The notes beneath the pieces were generated by a model. That model had not been told where the DNA came from and made no database searches. It saw nothing but the letters and a program-made list of their open reading frames with translations. DNA of 15,328 nt from Zygnema cylindricum. Lineage: Eukaryota; Streptophyta; Zygnematophyceae; Zygnematales; Zygnemataceae. Positions 1 through 9,911 of this stretch are shown here, in pieces; positions within the stretch are counted from its first letter, which is position 1, and each line of letters starts with the position of its first letter. A program made the translations under genes and the position numbers. Location: the NCBI GenBank assembly GCA_037447655.1, contig JBBHKE010002746.1, forward strand, positions 32,216 to 47,543, written 5' to 3'.

Positions 1-66
1 ACCCCTCCCCCCTCCCCCCTCCTCACGACTCTTCCATGGAGAGGGAGGGAGAGAGAGAGAGAGGAG
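1..66. repeat. Pyrimidine tract followed by GA microsatellite
   Basis: Positions 1-24 are built from short CCCCCT-like units, and positions 39-66 are a nearly pure purine tract ending in a run of GA dinucleotides. Both are simple low-complexity sequence. A very similar C/T tract recurs at 213-236. Confidence 0.8.
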
Positions 67-212
67 TTCCATTGTCTAATTGTTCTGCTTAGTGACCTTC
101 TAATATCCCTCCACCTCTCACTCCTGTGTTTTTCTCTCCTTTCGACATTCCTTTGTTTGCCTTGACTACTTTTGTGACCCCATTCTTGATTTTACTCATA
201 CCTTCTCAGCAC

Positions 213-236
213 TCCTCCCCCCTCCCCCCTCCCCAA
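213..236. repeat. Second C/T-rich tract
   Basis: This is a run of CCCCCT-type units almost identical to the one at 4-23, about 210 bases to its left. The pair could be the remains of a duplicated segment, but the sequence between them shows no other obvious repetition, so independent slippage is as likely. Confidence 0.7.
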
Positions 237-2741
237 TCCCTTTCTCTCATCTCTTTCAGCCTCTGTGATTTGGTTCATAGACATCCTATGCACAATATTG
301 GGCCATGGAGGTTTTGATTACGAGTCTGGGCCAAAGGCTCGCATTTTGGCAACCCTTTCGTCTCTGAGGAGTTGGGTTTAGTATCTACACTATATGTGAC
401 GCCTACTGCCTACCTTGTGGGTTGGAGTCTTTTTGCCTCCATGTTTGTCTGTCACTTTTTGATTGGTCGCCTGTTTTTACTACCATATTACCTTGTGTTT
501 AGACAATGTTTTCGCATTCTGGGGTGGTTTTTTTATCCCTCCCTTGCTTTAGCAGATTTGCCACTTTTCTCTACTGTTATTATGACGTTGTTATTTTTTG
601 GTTAGGCTTTCGTCCACATCATCACTCTTGAGGTTTTAAGCCCACTCAGCTCACCGCCAACTTCAGGTCCTTGGCCTCCCTCATTCACCTCTATCCGTTG
701 CTCCCATTGGCTCATAGGACCATGACTTTCAGGCCTTTGGCGACTATCTGCTGTATTGCTCCCACAGGGGAGAGTTGATTAGGTCACACGAGTACTGCTT
801 CTTGGAGGGAGTCTTCTGTAACTAGGGGAGGTTTCATGAATTATTCCTTCGCAGATTTTAAAAATCCTTCTGTTTCATGGTTCTCGTCCAATTTTTGGTG
901 ACATGTTTTGAAGAACCTTGCCTTGATTTCAGTTGTTAGTCTTCTGGTCATGTGCTTCATTTTTAAGAATTTTAACTTGCCATGTGTGACTATATATTCA
1001 TGGGGGTCAAAGGAATTAGGAGCTTTCCCCCTTCCGTCATTGCTTCTTCTTTTAGAAAGAGTTGACAAAAAGATTTTATATCAATTCTCCACTGATCTGC
1101 TGTCGCGTTCAGTGACTGTCGTAATTTTACTCTCTCAGATATTTATAAGGGTCCGGAGATTGCTTTTCAGTGTTTCATAGCCATGTCAAGGTCTCACACA
1201 TATTCGTTTGCATCTAGGTAACAGTATTTTATCATGGATTTCGAAATCATTGCAAAGTCTTTTGTTGCCATGCTCTTGGCTATCCACTAGTTGCTTTCAA
1301 ACTGTTCGTTATTTCTACACGTCTGTTTTAGAGTGACTTCCCTCCGTAGCTAAATCTTGCGTATTTAGATAGTTTACCATCGTGCTTTTTGGATGAAGTC
1401 TAAGATCTTTTACAATTAAAAAATTGAAAACATAGATATACCGAATCAAATTTCTCTGACAGATATCAAATGGAAAGAACATTACCTCCTTTCAAACCAA
1501 CAAATGCACAGCTATTACCTGACCGGCCTTCCCAAGGTGCCAGACATTAATGAAGTGTTCTTGTCGCGTCAAGAAGGTTTAGAGCTGCATCATACACCAA
1601 GCTAACATGTCTACCGCTTGAGTGGAATGGAAGTTTAATTCCCCCAGGACCATTCAAACTCCTGCCCGGATTCCCACCCATCTACTTCATTTATCATAAT
1701 TTAAACCCTTCCAGTAGTACACCTGCGTCCAACAGAGCAATTTCGTTGTGCACATTCTGTTTACTTACATCTTAGCCTTTTTCTTTTTTTTTTCAGTACA
1801 ATTTTGCATATTGCCTGAGGTACATGGTAACTGAACATGTACGGCTAAATAAATGCATATGAAGGTTTTTGTAGTTATTAACGTAGGAAATTAGGAGCAA
1901 TTTGTCAGAGCAGTTTAATAAATAATTTTAGTCTCTAGGTCTCCTATCCCCTGTAGTCTCACCTATTTACATTCACATATTCAAAAAATTGGCAAGACTT
2001 CCATGTAAGGTTTGAAGACGACCCCTTCACAACACCCGCTACCAGCCTTAAAGACAACCAACAGCGACTGAAATACAAGAAAGTAAATAGACACAGGCAA
2101 TGTGACAACATCATCGGTTTTACAATCTAATATGTCCAGGCTGTAATTGACTACCATTAAGGACGGCAACTTTTTTAATCATTATACTCTGCCTATCTTA
2201 AAAAAGAAATATGGCGAGGTTAGAAACCAAGACATTGGACTTCCTATGAATTTGGGCATGAAAAAAAATAAACCACATGCCACATTCAAATGATTCCAAC
2301 ATTCAAGAATTGGCATAAGCGCATCTGAACCTGAACAACTTACTTCCAGAGTGCTGAACAGACTCTTTCAAGAAAAGCAGCCACTGATACTTACAACCTC
2401 TGAAATCACTTAGGAATTCCAGATTATTAAAGATTACACACTATTTGACAACCTAGCATGTAAGCCTTGGTCATAGCACTGATTGTATCATGCAGATCCA
2501 CAAGAGGCTTGACAGGATATTGATCTTTGCACGCTTAAAAACCAGAAGGCCATATCCTTTCCAAAAGGAAAGTACAGACCAGCTGATAGAACTACGTGCA
2601 ACAAACTGACTGACAAATGGTCATGTCTTAAATTAATTCAGAAAGAATTGTTACATTGAACAACAGAAGAGGAGAATTGATTAGAATGTACATTCAGAGA
2701 GTAGTAAACATATAGAAGGAGCACAAGAAGCTACAGCGTAC
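237..2741. other. Intergenic stretch without recognisable gene
   Basis: I read both strands and found only short open frames with no recognisable domain. The part before about 1350 is T-rich on the plus strand, which makes the short plus-strand frames look artificially hydrophobic. A plus-strand polypyrimidine stretch followed by CAG near 1780-1797 resembles a splice acceptor, but the frame after it closes quickly. The last part, below 2740, probably includes the 3' untranslated region and downstream flank of the minus-strand gene at 2872-5950. No clear polyadenylation signal was seen. Confidence 0.5.
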
Positions 2742-2791
2742 CACTGCCAAGGAAATCTAAAGCTCACTGCCAAGGAAATCTAAAGCTCACT
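2742..2791. repeat. 23-bp tandem repeat in the presumed 3' UTR
   Basis: A 23-base unit beginning CACTGCCAAGG occurs at 2742 and again at 2765, followed by a partial third copy from 2788. It lies 80 to 130 bases downstream (minus strand) of the stop codon at 2872-2874, so it is probably transcribed in the 3' untranslated region of the BZW/5MP gene. It is a recent-looking slippage product. Confidence 0.85.
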
Positions 2792-2871
2792 GCAAGAATA
2801 CAAGGCAGAAACAGAGTACTCTCAGCACAAGCAAAAAACGCAAGACTGTAAATATGCTGCAAAATCAGTTT

Positions 2872-5800
2872 TCATTCTTCTTCTTCCTCTGCCTCCTCCA
2901 ACCACTTCACAAGTGGCTCCAATGATTTTACAAATATTTGCCTGGAGAATAAGAAAATCCTCTGTCAGTACTCTGCCGGCTTATTTCACCTTTAAGCACA
3001 CCAAAACCCAAAAACAATCAGACCTAAAACATGTCTAGCTGCTTTACCAGGCACTCAAAGTGAATTCACCACGCAATGAGTTACAGAAAAAACAGTGAGC
3101 AAACAGTTAAACAGAAATGAATGTCCAAATTGATGTACAACAAGAACTGGCCACATGAAAGAAAACCAACCTGCCCTTGGGATTGCTTCCTTTACGGAAC
3201 CAGAGCAGGACTGTGTCCTCTGCCAGAACATCGAGATCATAAAGTGTTCGCACAAATTCAGGAAACAACTTCTGAATTTTGGCATCTTCATAGCACTGCA
3301 TTTGAATCTTGTACATCAGCTCCAGCTCCAATTTTGCTGAAGTGCAAAATGCACCCAGAAGGTTGCCCCATGTTTTGACCTGTACACGAGGTCAACGACA
3401 TCAGGCTACAGGTTCAAAAAATAACAAACCGCGAAACAGAGTATTTGCACATCAGTGAGAAGTAGCTATAGAATAAAAACAAACAAAATCATCTACAGGG
3501 AATCCATGAAATAACCAGAAGGCCAGCAGCTTAAACAACTATAATTCAATGGCTCCCAACCTGACCAACAGATACTAGTCCAGAAGTGAGAACATCAGGA
3601 CATAAAAAAGAAAAAAAAAAAAGTCGATTCACCTGTCGAAGGGCCGAATTCAAGTTCTGTTGTTGATTTTTGCCTGACCACTGTACAGCACCCATGATTA
3701 CTTCCCAGAGAGTGCGAACGACATCAATGTCTGCCAGACCAGCTTCCTTCCTTCGTGACTTGACCACCTCAATGACCTCAGCCACATCTGCATTTTCAGA
3801 TATCATGTCTGAAAGTTGCGTCTGCATCTCCTTCAACTTTACATCAAATACCACCTTCTTGTTATACTCTACGAGTTTGATGAGGCCAGCCTTGCTGCAA
3901 AAGGACAACCACCCTCAAGATATCAGCCAAGAAGTTATTACAAAATGCCGCTTCAAAGTCCTAACCATGAAAACAGGATATATGAGCAATCTTGCTAAAA
4001 AAGTCATCCATCTATAAATATTATCAGAAAACCTCGAGAGACTCCATATTAACATAGCCCAAGTTAAAGCACAAATGTCAACAGATGTAAAGTAAAAAAG
4101 TAATGGTTTTCATATCAATTTGTCATAAAAGATCAGACAACCATGATACCTATTGCAAAAATTACAACCAAAGCAAACAATGAGGTGCTCAATCCCGATC
4201 AGACAAGAGTTTGAACACAAAAAGGAATATATCACAAATCATCTGGTATTCAGTTTTATGAAAGGTTAATAGGTGATTATTTACATGCTCTCCCTTGAAA
4301 AGAGCTCGGAATCATCAATGCATCATTTTATCGGCTGCAGACTGCGCATTACCTACATAATGGACATATAAAAACAGCAGCCGCTAGGTAAAACACGTGA
4401 AAAGAAACCTAGGGCTGCAAACCCAAAATCATTCACAAACTGCTTTTATGCACCTTTCCTCATGTGCATTTCACAAGTCAAATCACCTGAAGTGGTCGGC
4501 GAAAGCCTCTGGTGTCTGCTTCTGCATTGGGAAAAACTCCAACAGACGTTCATCAACCTTGCCACGTTTGAGCAACCCCACCAGGTCATCGAGGCTTGTC
4601 TCGGCCAAAAAGACCAATATAAAATCGGTGACAAATCCGAGGGACGTACCCTTGGCGACAAGACTATCATTGAGGAGAGCACTGAAAACAAAGTCTGGAG
4701 CCAAACCAGTGAACCTCTGGCTAAAGCAGAGGGCAGTCAAGATGGCCACCTGCTTACGTTCCTCTAAAGAGTACAACTCCTGCAAACAACAACAGATTCC
4801 TTTGATTCAACTTGTACCCATAAATTGATGAAAATTGACATTAAATTAAAGTAAAAAGAGTGCATAAATGCTTCTTTACTGACCAAAATCGTGCTTTACA
4901 AAAAAACACGGACCTGGAAATACGGTACTTCTTACTCACAAGGGATTGTATGGTCCTTCGAATCACATTTTCGAGGGACTTTATCATGAAAGGTCTTCGC
5001 CGCAGAATCTTCTGTATGAAGAGAACATGTGGAAGAATGGCATCTTTCTCAGGAGGACAAGTCAGCACATTCCATGGGTGGCGCTCAGTTCCTTCAGGCT
5101 TTGTAGTTCCCGGCTGCATGCGACCACCGGCAAACACAACCTGCAAAAAACAGAACCAATTCCATAAACGACATAAAAATTGCACAAAATTATTGCAGAC
5201 TGGCTCTTTTGGCATCAAATATACTTGACAATACAATCTACACTCATTACAAGCCGTGTCATAGTTATCTAAAGATGTCCAGGTTAGAAGAGATGCATGT
5301 GACGAAAAGACTGCTAATCAGTCCTTTGAGGCCTCAGACATTGTCAGGTGTTTGCTACCATCAGGGAATCAGGCAAACATTGTTGACATCACTGGCTTCG
5401 TTGGCGGACTCCATTGATACAGTGAGAGATGAATAACAAAAAGAAACAGAGAATGCACATGGAGCAAAGTTTATACACTGCGGGAATTCCATAGAATTTG
5501 GGAATGAGAGGATGTCCAGTGACATCACCTGCCTCATTGGTGGACTTCCACTAGTGCAGTTTAGAATGAATTAAAACAGAGAACAGCCTGCATGGAGCAA
5601 AAGCTATATACACTGCAAATTTTACAAAGACTTTTTAAGAATTAGACGAAGATGGCCAAAGCTACCAACCTCAAAAAATGTTTCGCCATATCGAGAAAAA
5701 TCAAGCTCTGAAGCGTCGATGTCTTTCGCAACCAGCTCCTGGATGTGCAACAACAGGACATGTCAGACACACCACAACTGAATATGAAATCAGAAAAGAA

Positions 5801-5950
5801 GCGGATAGGACATCAGCGTTATGCTCTATAGCTCTGTAACGTACCAAGTCACCCTTGTGCTCCTGAAAGATTTGCACAACCGCATCCGCAAAACTCGAAG
5901 GATCCAACGGAACAGCAATGTTCCGTTTGCGGGTTTTGATCCGCGTACCA
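2872..5950 (-). CDS. BZW2: eIF5-mimic protein / basic leucine zipper and W2 domain-containing protein (seven exons, first exon missing)
   Basis: The exons on the minus strand are 5950-5845, 5738-5670, 5140-4940, 4779-4487, 3894-3633, 3379-3171 and 2941-2872 (TGA stop at 2874-2872). Every intron starts GT and ends AG, and all junction phases agree. They encode 402 residues in one frame. Family members are about 410-420 residues, so only about ten N-terminal residues are missing. The first visible residues, GTRIKTRKR, match the conserved start of the family. Later signatures include GGRMQPGTTKP (about 60-70), EAFADHF (about 216-222), WSGKNQQQN (about 293-301), KLELELMYKIQMQCYEDAK and LLWFRKG. 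The C-terminal third (about 240-402) is the HEAT-like W2 domain, ending in an aromatic/acidic box, VKWLEEAEEEEE. From the family: 5MP proteins resemble the eIF5 C-terminus, bind eIF2 and eIF3, and tighten start-codon choice in the cytoplasm. No internal stop or frameshift is visible, so the gene looks functional. The name is certain at family level; whether to call it BZW1 or BZW2 is arbitrary in plants. The first visible base is the third base of a split codon, so an ATG exon must lie further upstream. Confidence 0.95.
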
Positions 5951-6107
5951 CTGTAAATCAACCATCAACATCGTAAGAAAAGATAATCATTACAGACTAC
6001 TCACGCTTAGAGGGCCAATCAACTGTAGGCCACCTAAAAAATCCCTAAACCTTACGAGAAAGCTGATTGAAAACAATCACATACAGTTGACAAAAACATA
6101 CTCACAG
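5951..6107 (-). other. 3' part of first intron of the BZW/5MP gene
   Basis: A pyrimidine-rich acceptor ending TTTACAG (minus strand) lies directly before the exon at 5950. The stretch up to 6107 holds no ATG exon resembling the conserved N-terminus. A good donor-like GTGAGTATG (minus strand, from 6105) sits only a few bases from the end of the transposable element that starts at 6110. I see no coding sequence here. Confidence 0.55.
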
Positions 6108-6663
6108 TACACCGTCAATCGCTATTAGAGTATATACCGCCAATTCGGTGCCCTTTTTTCAAAAGAAAAAACCCGAATTACAATCCATAATTCTATTTTT
6201 TCCATTATTCTAATTAGGTTTTTTTTTCAATTAGCGTTAATAATGGAAGTACACTGCGATGGAAATAGTGTTGCGGACGGACAGGATATTTCCGTACTAA
6301 ATGGTACTTTATAAATTACAAGGCATAAAAAGACACTTAACATTATTGCGCACACATGTGAATGTGCACTGGAAGAAAGAGATGCAAACTCGTCAAGAAA
6401 AATCACGTTCTCATATGTTCGTCCGTCGACTGTGTGAACAGCGCGACGGCGTACGAATTATCGGATTTTGTAAGGATACACATATTAATGAAGACATCGA
6501 AAGGGCGGGTATTTATTATTCAGGACAACCCAAATTACAGCTAGGGATTAATTAGTATATATATTTTTTTTCAAAAAAAAAAAAAAAATCCCGATTAGTG
6601 TTAATAGCACTAATTTTTTTTTACGCTATTTATTCCTTTACTCTAATAGCGATTGACGGTGTA
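6108..6663 (+). mobile_element. TIR element copy A (about 552 bp, TA flanked)
   Basis: The element proper is 6110-6661. Its termini are perfect inverted repeats of 23 bases, beginning CACCGTCAATCGCTATTAGA on the left and ending in the reverse complement on the right. The dinucleotide TA flanks both ends (6108-6109 and 6662-6663), as expected for a TA target-site duplication. The interior is AT-rich with long A and T runs, and no transposase domain is recognisable. Copies E (8464-9011, opposite orientation) and F (9014-9535, same orientation) are its relatives. This has the form of a MITE: short, non-coding, TIR-bounded and multi-copy. A TA duplication is typical of Tc1/mariner-type elements, but I do not recognise these TIRs as a named family. 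Confidence 0.85.
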
Positions 6664-6668
6664 CAGGA

Positions 6669-6865
6669 CACCGCCAATCGCTATTAGAGTCAAGGATTAA
6701 AAAGCGTCAAAAAAAAATTAGCGTTATTGTTTCTAATTTAGTACCTGAGACGTGGCAGATTATGGTCCACCTACTTAATAGCGTTATTAATTGTATTTCA
6801 GGTTTTTTTTTTTTTAAAAGGGCACCGAATTGGCGTTATTTACTCTAATAGCGATTGGCGGTGTA
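6669..6865 (-). mobile_element. TIR element copy B (195 bp short class)
   Basis: The element runs 6669-6863 between CACCGCCAATCG and its reverse complement. Its left end resembles the reverse complement of copy A's right end, and its right end (GGCACCGAATTGGCG onward) resembles the reverse complement of copy A's left end. It therefore looks like an internally shortened relative in the opposite orientation. The middle, around CAGATTATGGT, is not found in A but recurs in copy G, so B and G form their own subfamily. The left flank is GA rather than TA. The right flank TA (6864-6865) is shared with copy C. Confidence 0.8.
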
Positions 6866-7400
6866 CACCGCGAATCGTTATTAGTGTCAACAACTCTAAT
6901 TTGGGTTCTTCAAATTTTGATTTTTTTCCTCAAATAGGATACATGATGTTAATTTTTCCTTGACGTTAATTAAGGTACCGTACAAAATAGCGTAAACAAC
7001 GAAAATACAATAGAATTTAAATAGTGTGGTGTGCGGTCGATGTCAGAATGTACATAATGTACCTTTTCAAGTGAAAATTTTACAAAAAATGAATTAAATC
7101 AGACGCGCACGCATAAGAACGTGCGCTCAAAAAACAGGATTAGTCTGACACGGAAATTAGCCGTCATGTACGGATATTGAAATTTCACGTGGCGTACGAT
7201 TTCTAATAGTTTGTACGGATACTTATATTAATGTATATAATCGTACAGAAAATATTCCATTTTTGTTGTTCCAAATTAGCATCAACGCCGAATTATAATA
7301 CACCATTTTTTTTGAATTTCAAATTTTTAACTTGCATCAATTACGGTAAATTTTCTTCAACACTATTTAAACCTTGACACGAATAACGATGCGCGGTGTA
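6866..7400 (+). mobile_element. TIR element copy C (533 bp)
   Basis: The termini are CACCGCGAATCGTTATTAGT on the left and an imperfect reverse complement ending CGCGGTG at 7398, with TA at 6864-6865 and 7399-7400. Most of the interior differs from copy A, but a core around 7196-7235 (GGCGTACGA, then TTTGTACGGATAC and ATATTAATGTA) is shared with A, D, E and F. A perfect 7-bp hairpin, GCGCACG/CGTGCGC with an 8-base loop, sits near the centre at 7105-7126. Copy D at 9914 is its closest relative, in the opposite orientation. No coding capacity is recognised. Confidence 0.8.
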
Positions 7401-8461
7401 CCTACTATGGATACAACTAACAGTTCAGCCATTTATAGAAAATTAGATGACTAAATACAGTAAGTACAGTAGGGAATAGCTACGTAACTAAATATGTAAT
7501 TTGAACCATATTATTTTATTTCATAAAGACGTATGGACACATATGCTTTTCAATCAAGTCGAAAAGGGGAAATCTGTAATCTTGTGTATCGGGACCCCTC
7601 ATACCGATATTCAATATGTATTTATTTCTGACTTTCAATAGTCGATTTATTGGTCCAATTTATCGACTGCAAAATATGCATCTAAAATATATTGGCCGGA
7701 TAAACCAAAAACTAATATCACGGTGGTTGACCCTTCACTTTTCATGTTATCGCCTTATTGGTTTTTACCATAGCTTTAAAGTAGGTGAAAGTACACCCAT
7801 ACAATATGCCTATTGTACGCAAAAAATACAATATACCCTTAAGACCCGTATTGTATTGGCCGCAAAACAAAATAAAATAGTAACAGGGTTGAGTTGCACA
7901 TAGATCGATAGAGAATTAAACGTCATGTCTAAATTTGAAAAAAAAATCGGACAAAAAAATACTTTTCTGTGAGTTTTGAGCGACTTTTTATTTAAACCGT
8001 CAGATTTAGACGATCTGACGGCCTCTAATCAAAATAGCAATCTAAGAAGATCACATGAAAAGCCCATTACACAACTTACGATAGAGCTATCGTCAGATTC
8101 AAACGATCGGACGGTCGCTGATCAAAATAACAATCTAAAAAGATCACATGGAAAGCCCATAACACAACTTACACTAAAGGCGGCCAATAAAAGGACTATA
8201 AAAAAATGTCTACTTTTAAACTATGGTTTTTACTTTTGTGCACACCTGGTCCTTTCCACATTGTGTCATAAATTTGCGACGAGTCGTCATACTTTGATGG
8301 CGACGCTTCGCGACTGAATGCGACTAAATTTTTGGCGTCATCTTGGTTTCAAGTGAGACATGATTGTGGGTCGAATTCGCTTCAAGAGGGATTTGTACTT
8401 TCCTCACGTTGGACCATACAGTACAGTATAGGTTTATTACGAGTTGGCCAGTTCATGCCAG
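7401..8461. other. Spacer between TIR elements, no recognised gene
   Basis: This is about 1 kb of AT-rich sequence between copy C and copy E. The largest plus-strand frames (7616-7903 and 7976-8317) show no recognisable domain. The second covers the 93-bp tandem duplication listed separately. This stretch could be original flanking DNA of the gene at 2872-5950 or the body of a further unrecognised element. Confidence 0.45.
7998..8183 (+). repeat. 93-bp tandem duplication (two diverged copies)
   Basis: Unit 1 begins CGTCAGATTTAGACGAT at 7998. Unit 2 begins CGTCAGATTCAAACGAT at 8091, giving a period of 93 bases (31 codons). Shared blocks include AATCTAA, AGATCACATG and AAAGCCCAT followed by ACACAACTTAC. 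The start of unit 1 contains a 9-bp inverted repeat (CCGTCAGAT/ATCTGACGG). Because the period is a multiple of three, one plus-strand frame stays open across both copies and encodes two related peptides containing RRSHEKPITQLT and KRSHGKPITQLT. I recognise no protein family in it. Confidence 0.85.
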
Positions 8462-9013
8462 TACACTGTCAATCGCTATTAGAGTAAAGGAATAAATAGC
8501 GTAAAAAAAAAATAGTGTTATTAACACTGATCGGGATTTAAAAAAAAAAAAAAACATATATACTAATTAATCCCTTATTGTAATTTGGGTTGTCCTGAAT
8601 AACAAATACCCGCCCTTTCGATATCTACAGTAATATCTGTTCTCGTACAAAATATGACAATTCGTACGCAGTCGTGTTGTTCACACGATCGACGGACGAA
8701 CATATGAGAACGTGATTTTTGTCGACGAGTTTGCGTCTCTTTCTTCCAGTGCACATTCACATGTGTGCGCAATAACGTTAATTGTCTTTTTATGCCTTTT
8801 TAATTCAAAAAGTACCATTTCATATGGAGATACCCTCTCCGTACACCACACTAAAAACATTGAAGTGTACTTCCATTATTGACGCTTATTGAAAAAAAAC
8901 CCTAATTAGAATAATGGAAAAAATATAATTATGGATTGTATTTGAGGCTTTTTTTTTGAAAAAACGGCACCGATTTGATGTTATATACTCTAATAGCGTT
9001 GACGCATAGTGTA
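8462..9013 (-). mobile_element. TIR element copy E (about 548 bp)
   Basis: The element proper is 8464-9011, flanked by TA at 8462-8463 and 9012-9013. It is the reverse-orientation relative of copy A: blocks such as CCCGCCCTTTCGATATCTAC, TTCTTCCAGTGCACATTC and GTACTTCCATTATT match the complement of A. The right terminus (TAGCGTTGACGCATAGTG) is altered compared with the left (CACTGTCAATCGC). The right TA is shared with copy F. No transposase is recognisable. Confidence 0.85.
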
Positions 9014-9537
9014 CACCCATCACTATTAGAGATATAACCCCAATTCAGTGCCCTTTAAAAAAAAAAAAAACACCTGAAATACAATCCATAATTATGTTTT
9101 TTCCATTATTCTAATTAGGGTTTTTTTTCAATTAGCGTTAATAATGGAAGTACACTGCGATGGAAATAGTGTGGCGTACGGACATGGTATTTCCGTACGA
9201 AATGGTACTTTTACACATAACATCATTGCGCACACATGTGAGTGTGCACTAGAAGAAAGAGACGCAAACTCGTCGACAAAAACCACGTTCTCATATGTTC
9301 GTCCGTCGACCGTGCGGACAACGCGACGGCGTACGAGATGTCAAAATTTGTACGGATACACATATTAATGTAGACATTGAAAGGGCGGGTATTTATTATT
9401 CTGGACAACCCATATTACAATTAGTGATTAATTAGTACATATATATATTGGCTTTTTTTAATTCCCGATTAGTGTTAATAACACTATTTTTTTTTTACGC
9501 TATTTATTCTTTAGCTCTAATAGCGATTGACGCTGTA
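9014..9537 (+). mobile_element. TIR element copy F (about 522 bp)
   Basis: The element starts CACCCATCACTATTAGAG, directly after the TA shared with copy E, and ends GCGATTGACGCTG at 9535 before TA at 9536-9537. The interior follows copy A closely. For example, the stretch starting AATTAGCGTTAATAATGGAA matches A over about 80 bases with only about five differences. It lacks the short insertion (GGCATAAAAAGACACTT) present in A and E. It has no recognisable transposase. Confidence 0.85.
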
Positions 9538-9550
9538 CAGTATTATACTG

Positions 9551-9753
9551 TACACCTTCAATCGTTATTAGCGTATAGAAATTATTAGTGTAAAGAAAAA
9601 AATAGCGCCATTCATTCTATTTTAGTGCCTGAAGACGAACCAGATTATGGTGCACATCCTTAAATAGGATAATATATTTTATTTTAGGTATCAATGTCAA
9701 AATTTTGGGGTGCCGATATAGAGTACACAAGGCTAATAACGATTCACGGTGTA
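9551..9753 (-). mobile_element. TIR element copy G (199 bp short class)
   Basis: The element proper is 9553-9751 between CACCTTCAATCGTTATTAGC and GCTAATAACGATTCACGGTG, flanked by TA on both sides. The middle (TTTTAGTGCCTGAAGACG, then CAGATTATGGTGCACATCCT) matches the middle of copy B, which confirms a separate short subfamily. Between copies F and G lies a 17-base near-palindrome, TACAGTATTATACTGTA (9536-9552). Confidence 0.8.
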
Positions 9754-9785
9754 ATTGTTTAAATCGTACGGATTTATAATTTTTT

Positions 9786-9890
9786 ACGATTCTTCGTAGT
9801 ATTCGTTGATTTTATATCTTTCGTAATTTTCGTATAGTAAATATTTATTATTTCGTACTTTTCGTATTTTCGTAGTTTTCGCTGTACAAA
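9786..9890. repeat. TTTTCGTA-like degenerate minisatellite
   Basis: Units of the type TTTTCGTA or TTCGTAGT occur about seven or more times, irregularly spaced, in the roughly 160 bases between copies G and D. The motif resembles neither element's termini. It may be the remnant of a tandem array or of an element whose ends are lost. Confidence 0.6.
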
Positions 9891-9911
9891 ATGATACACG
9901 AGAATGTACGG

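Noticed and set aside
372-605. Hydrophobic 77-residue frame resembling a membrane protein
   Set aside because: It follows the T-rich bias of the plus strand and shows no family signature.
841-1180. Overlapping open frames on both strands (75 residues minus, 90 residues plus)
   Set aside because: No domain, low complexity, hydrophobicity explained by T-rich composition, and no splice or start context.
3121-3378. Plus-strand frames opposite the BZW/5MP exons (also 3670-4017, 4397-4828, 4860-5228)
   Set aside because: They are antisense shadows of exons whose minus-strand reading clearly matches a known family.
7998-8183. CRISPR-like array
   Set aside because: There are only two diverged 93-bp copies in direct tandem without spacers, in a eukaryotic setting.
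8431-8455. Minus-strand ATG followed by NWPTR as a candidate for the missing BZW/5MP first exon
   Set aside because: Only the PT of the expected N-terminus is matched, the rest does not fit, and there is no splice donor in the right phase.
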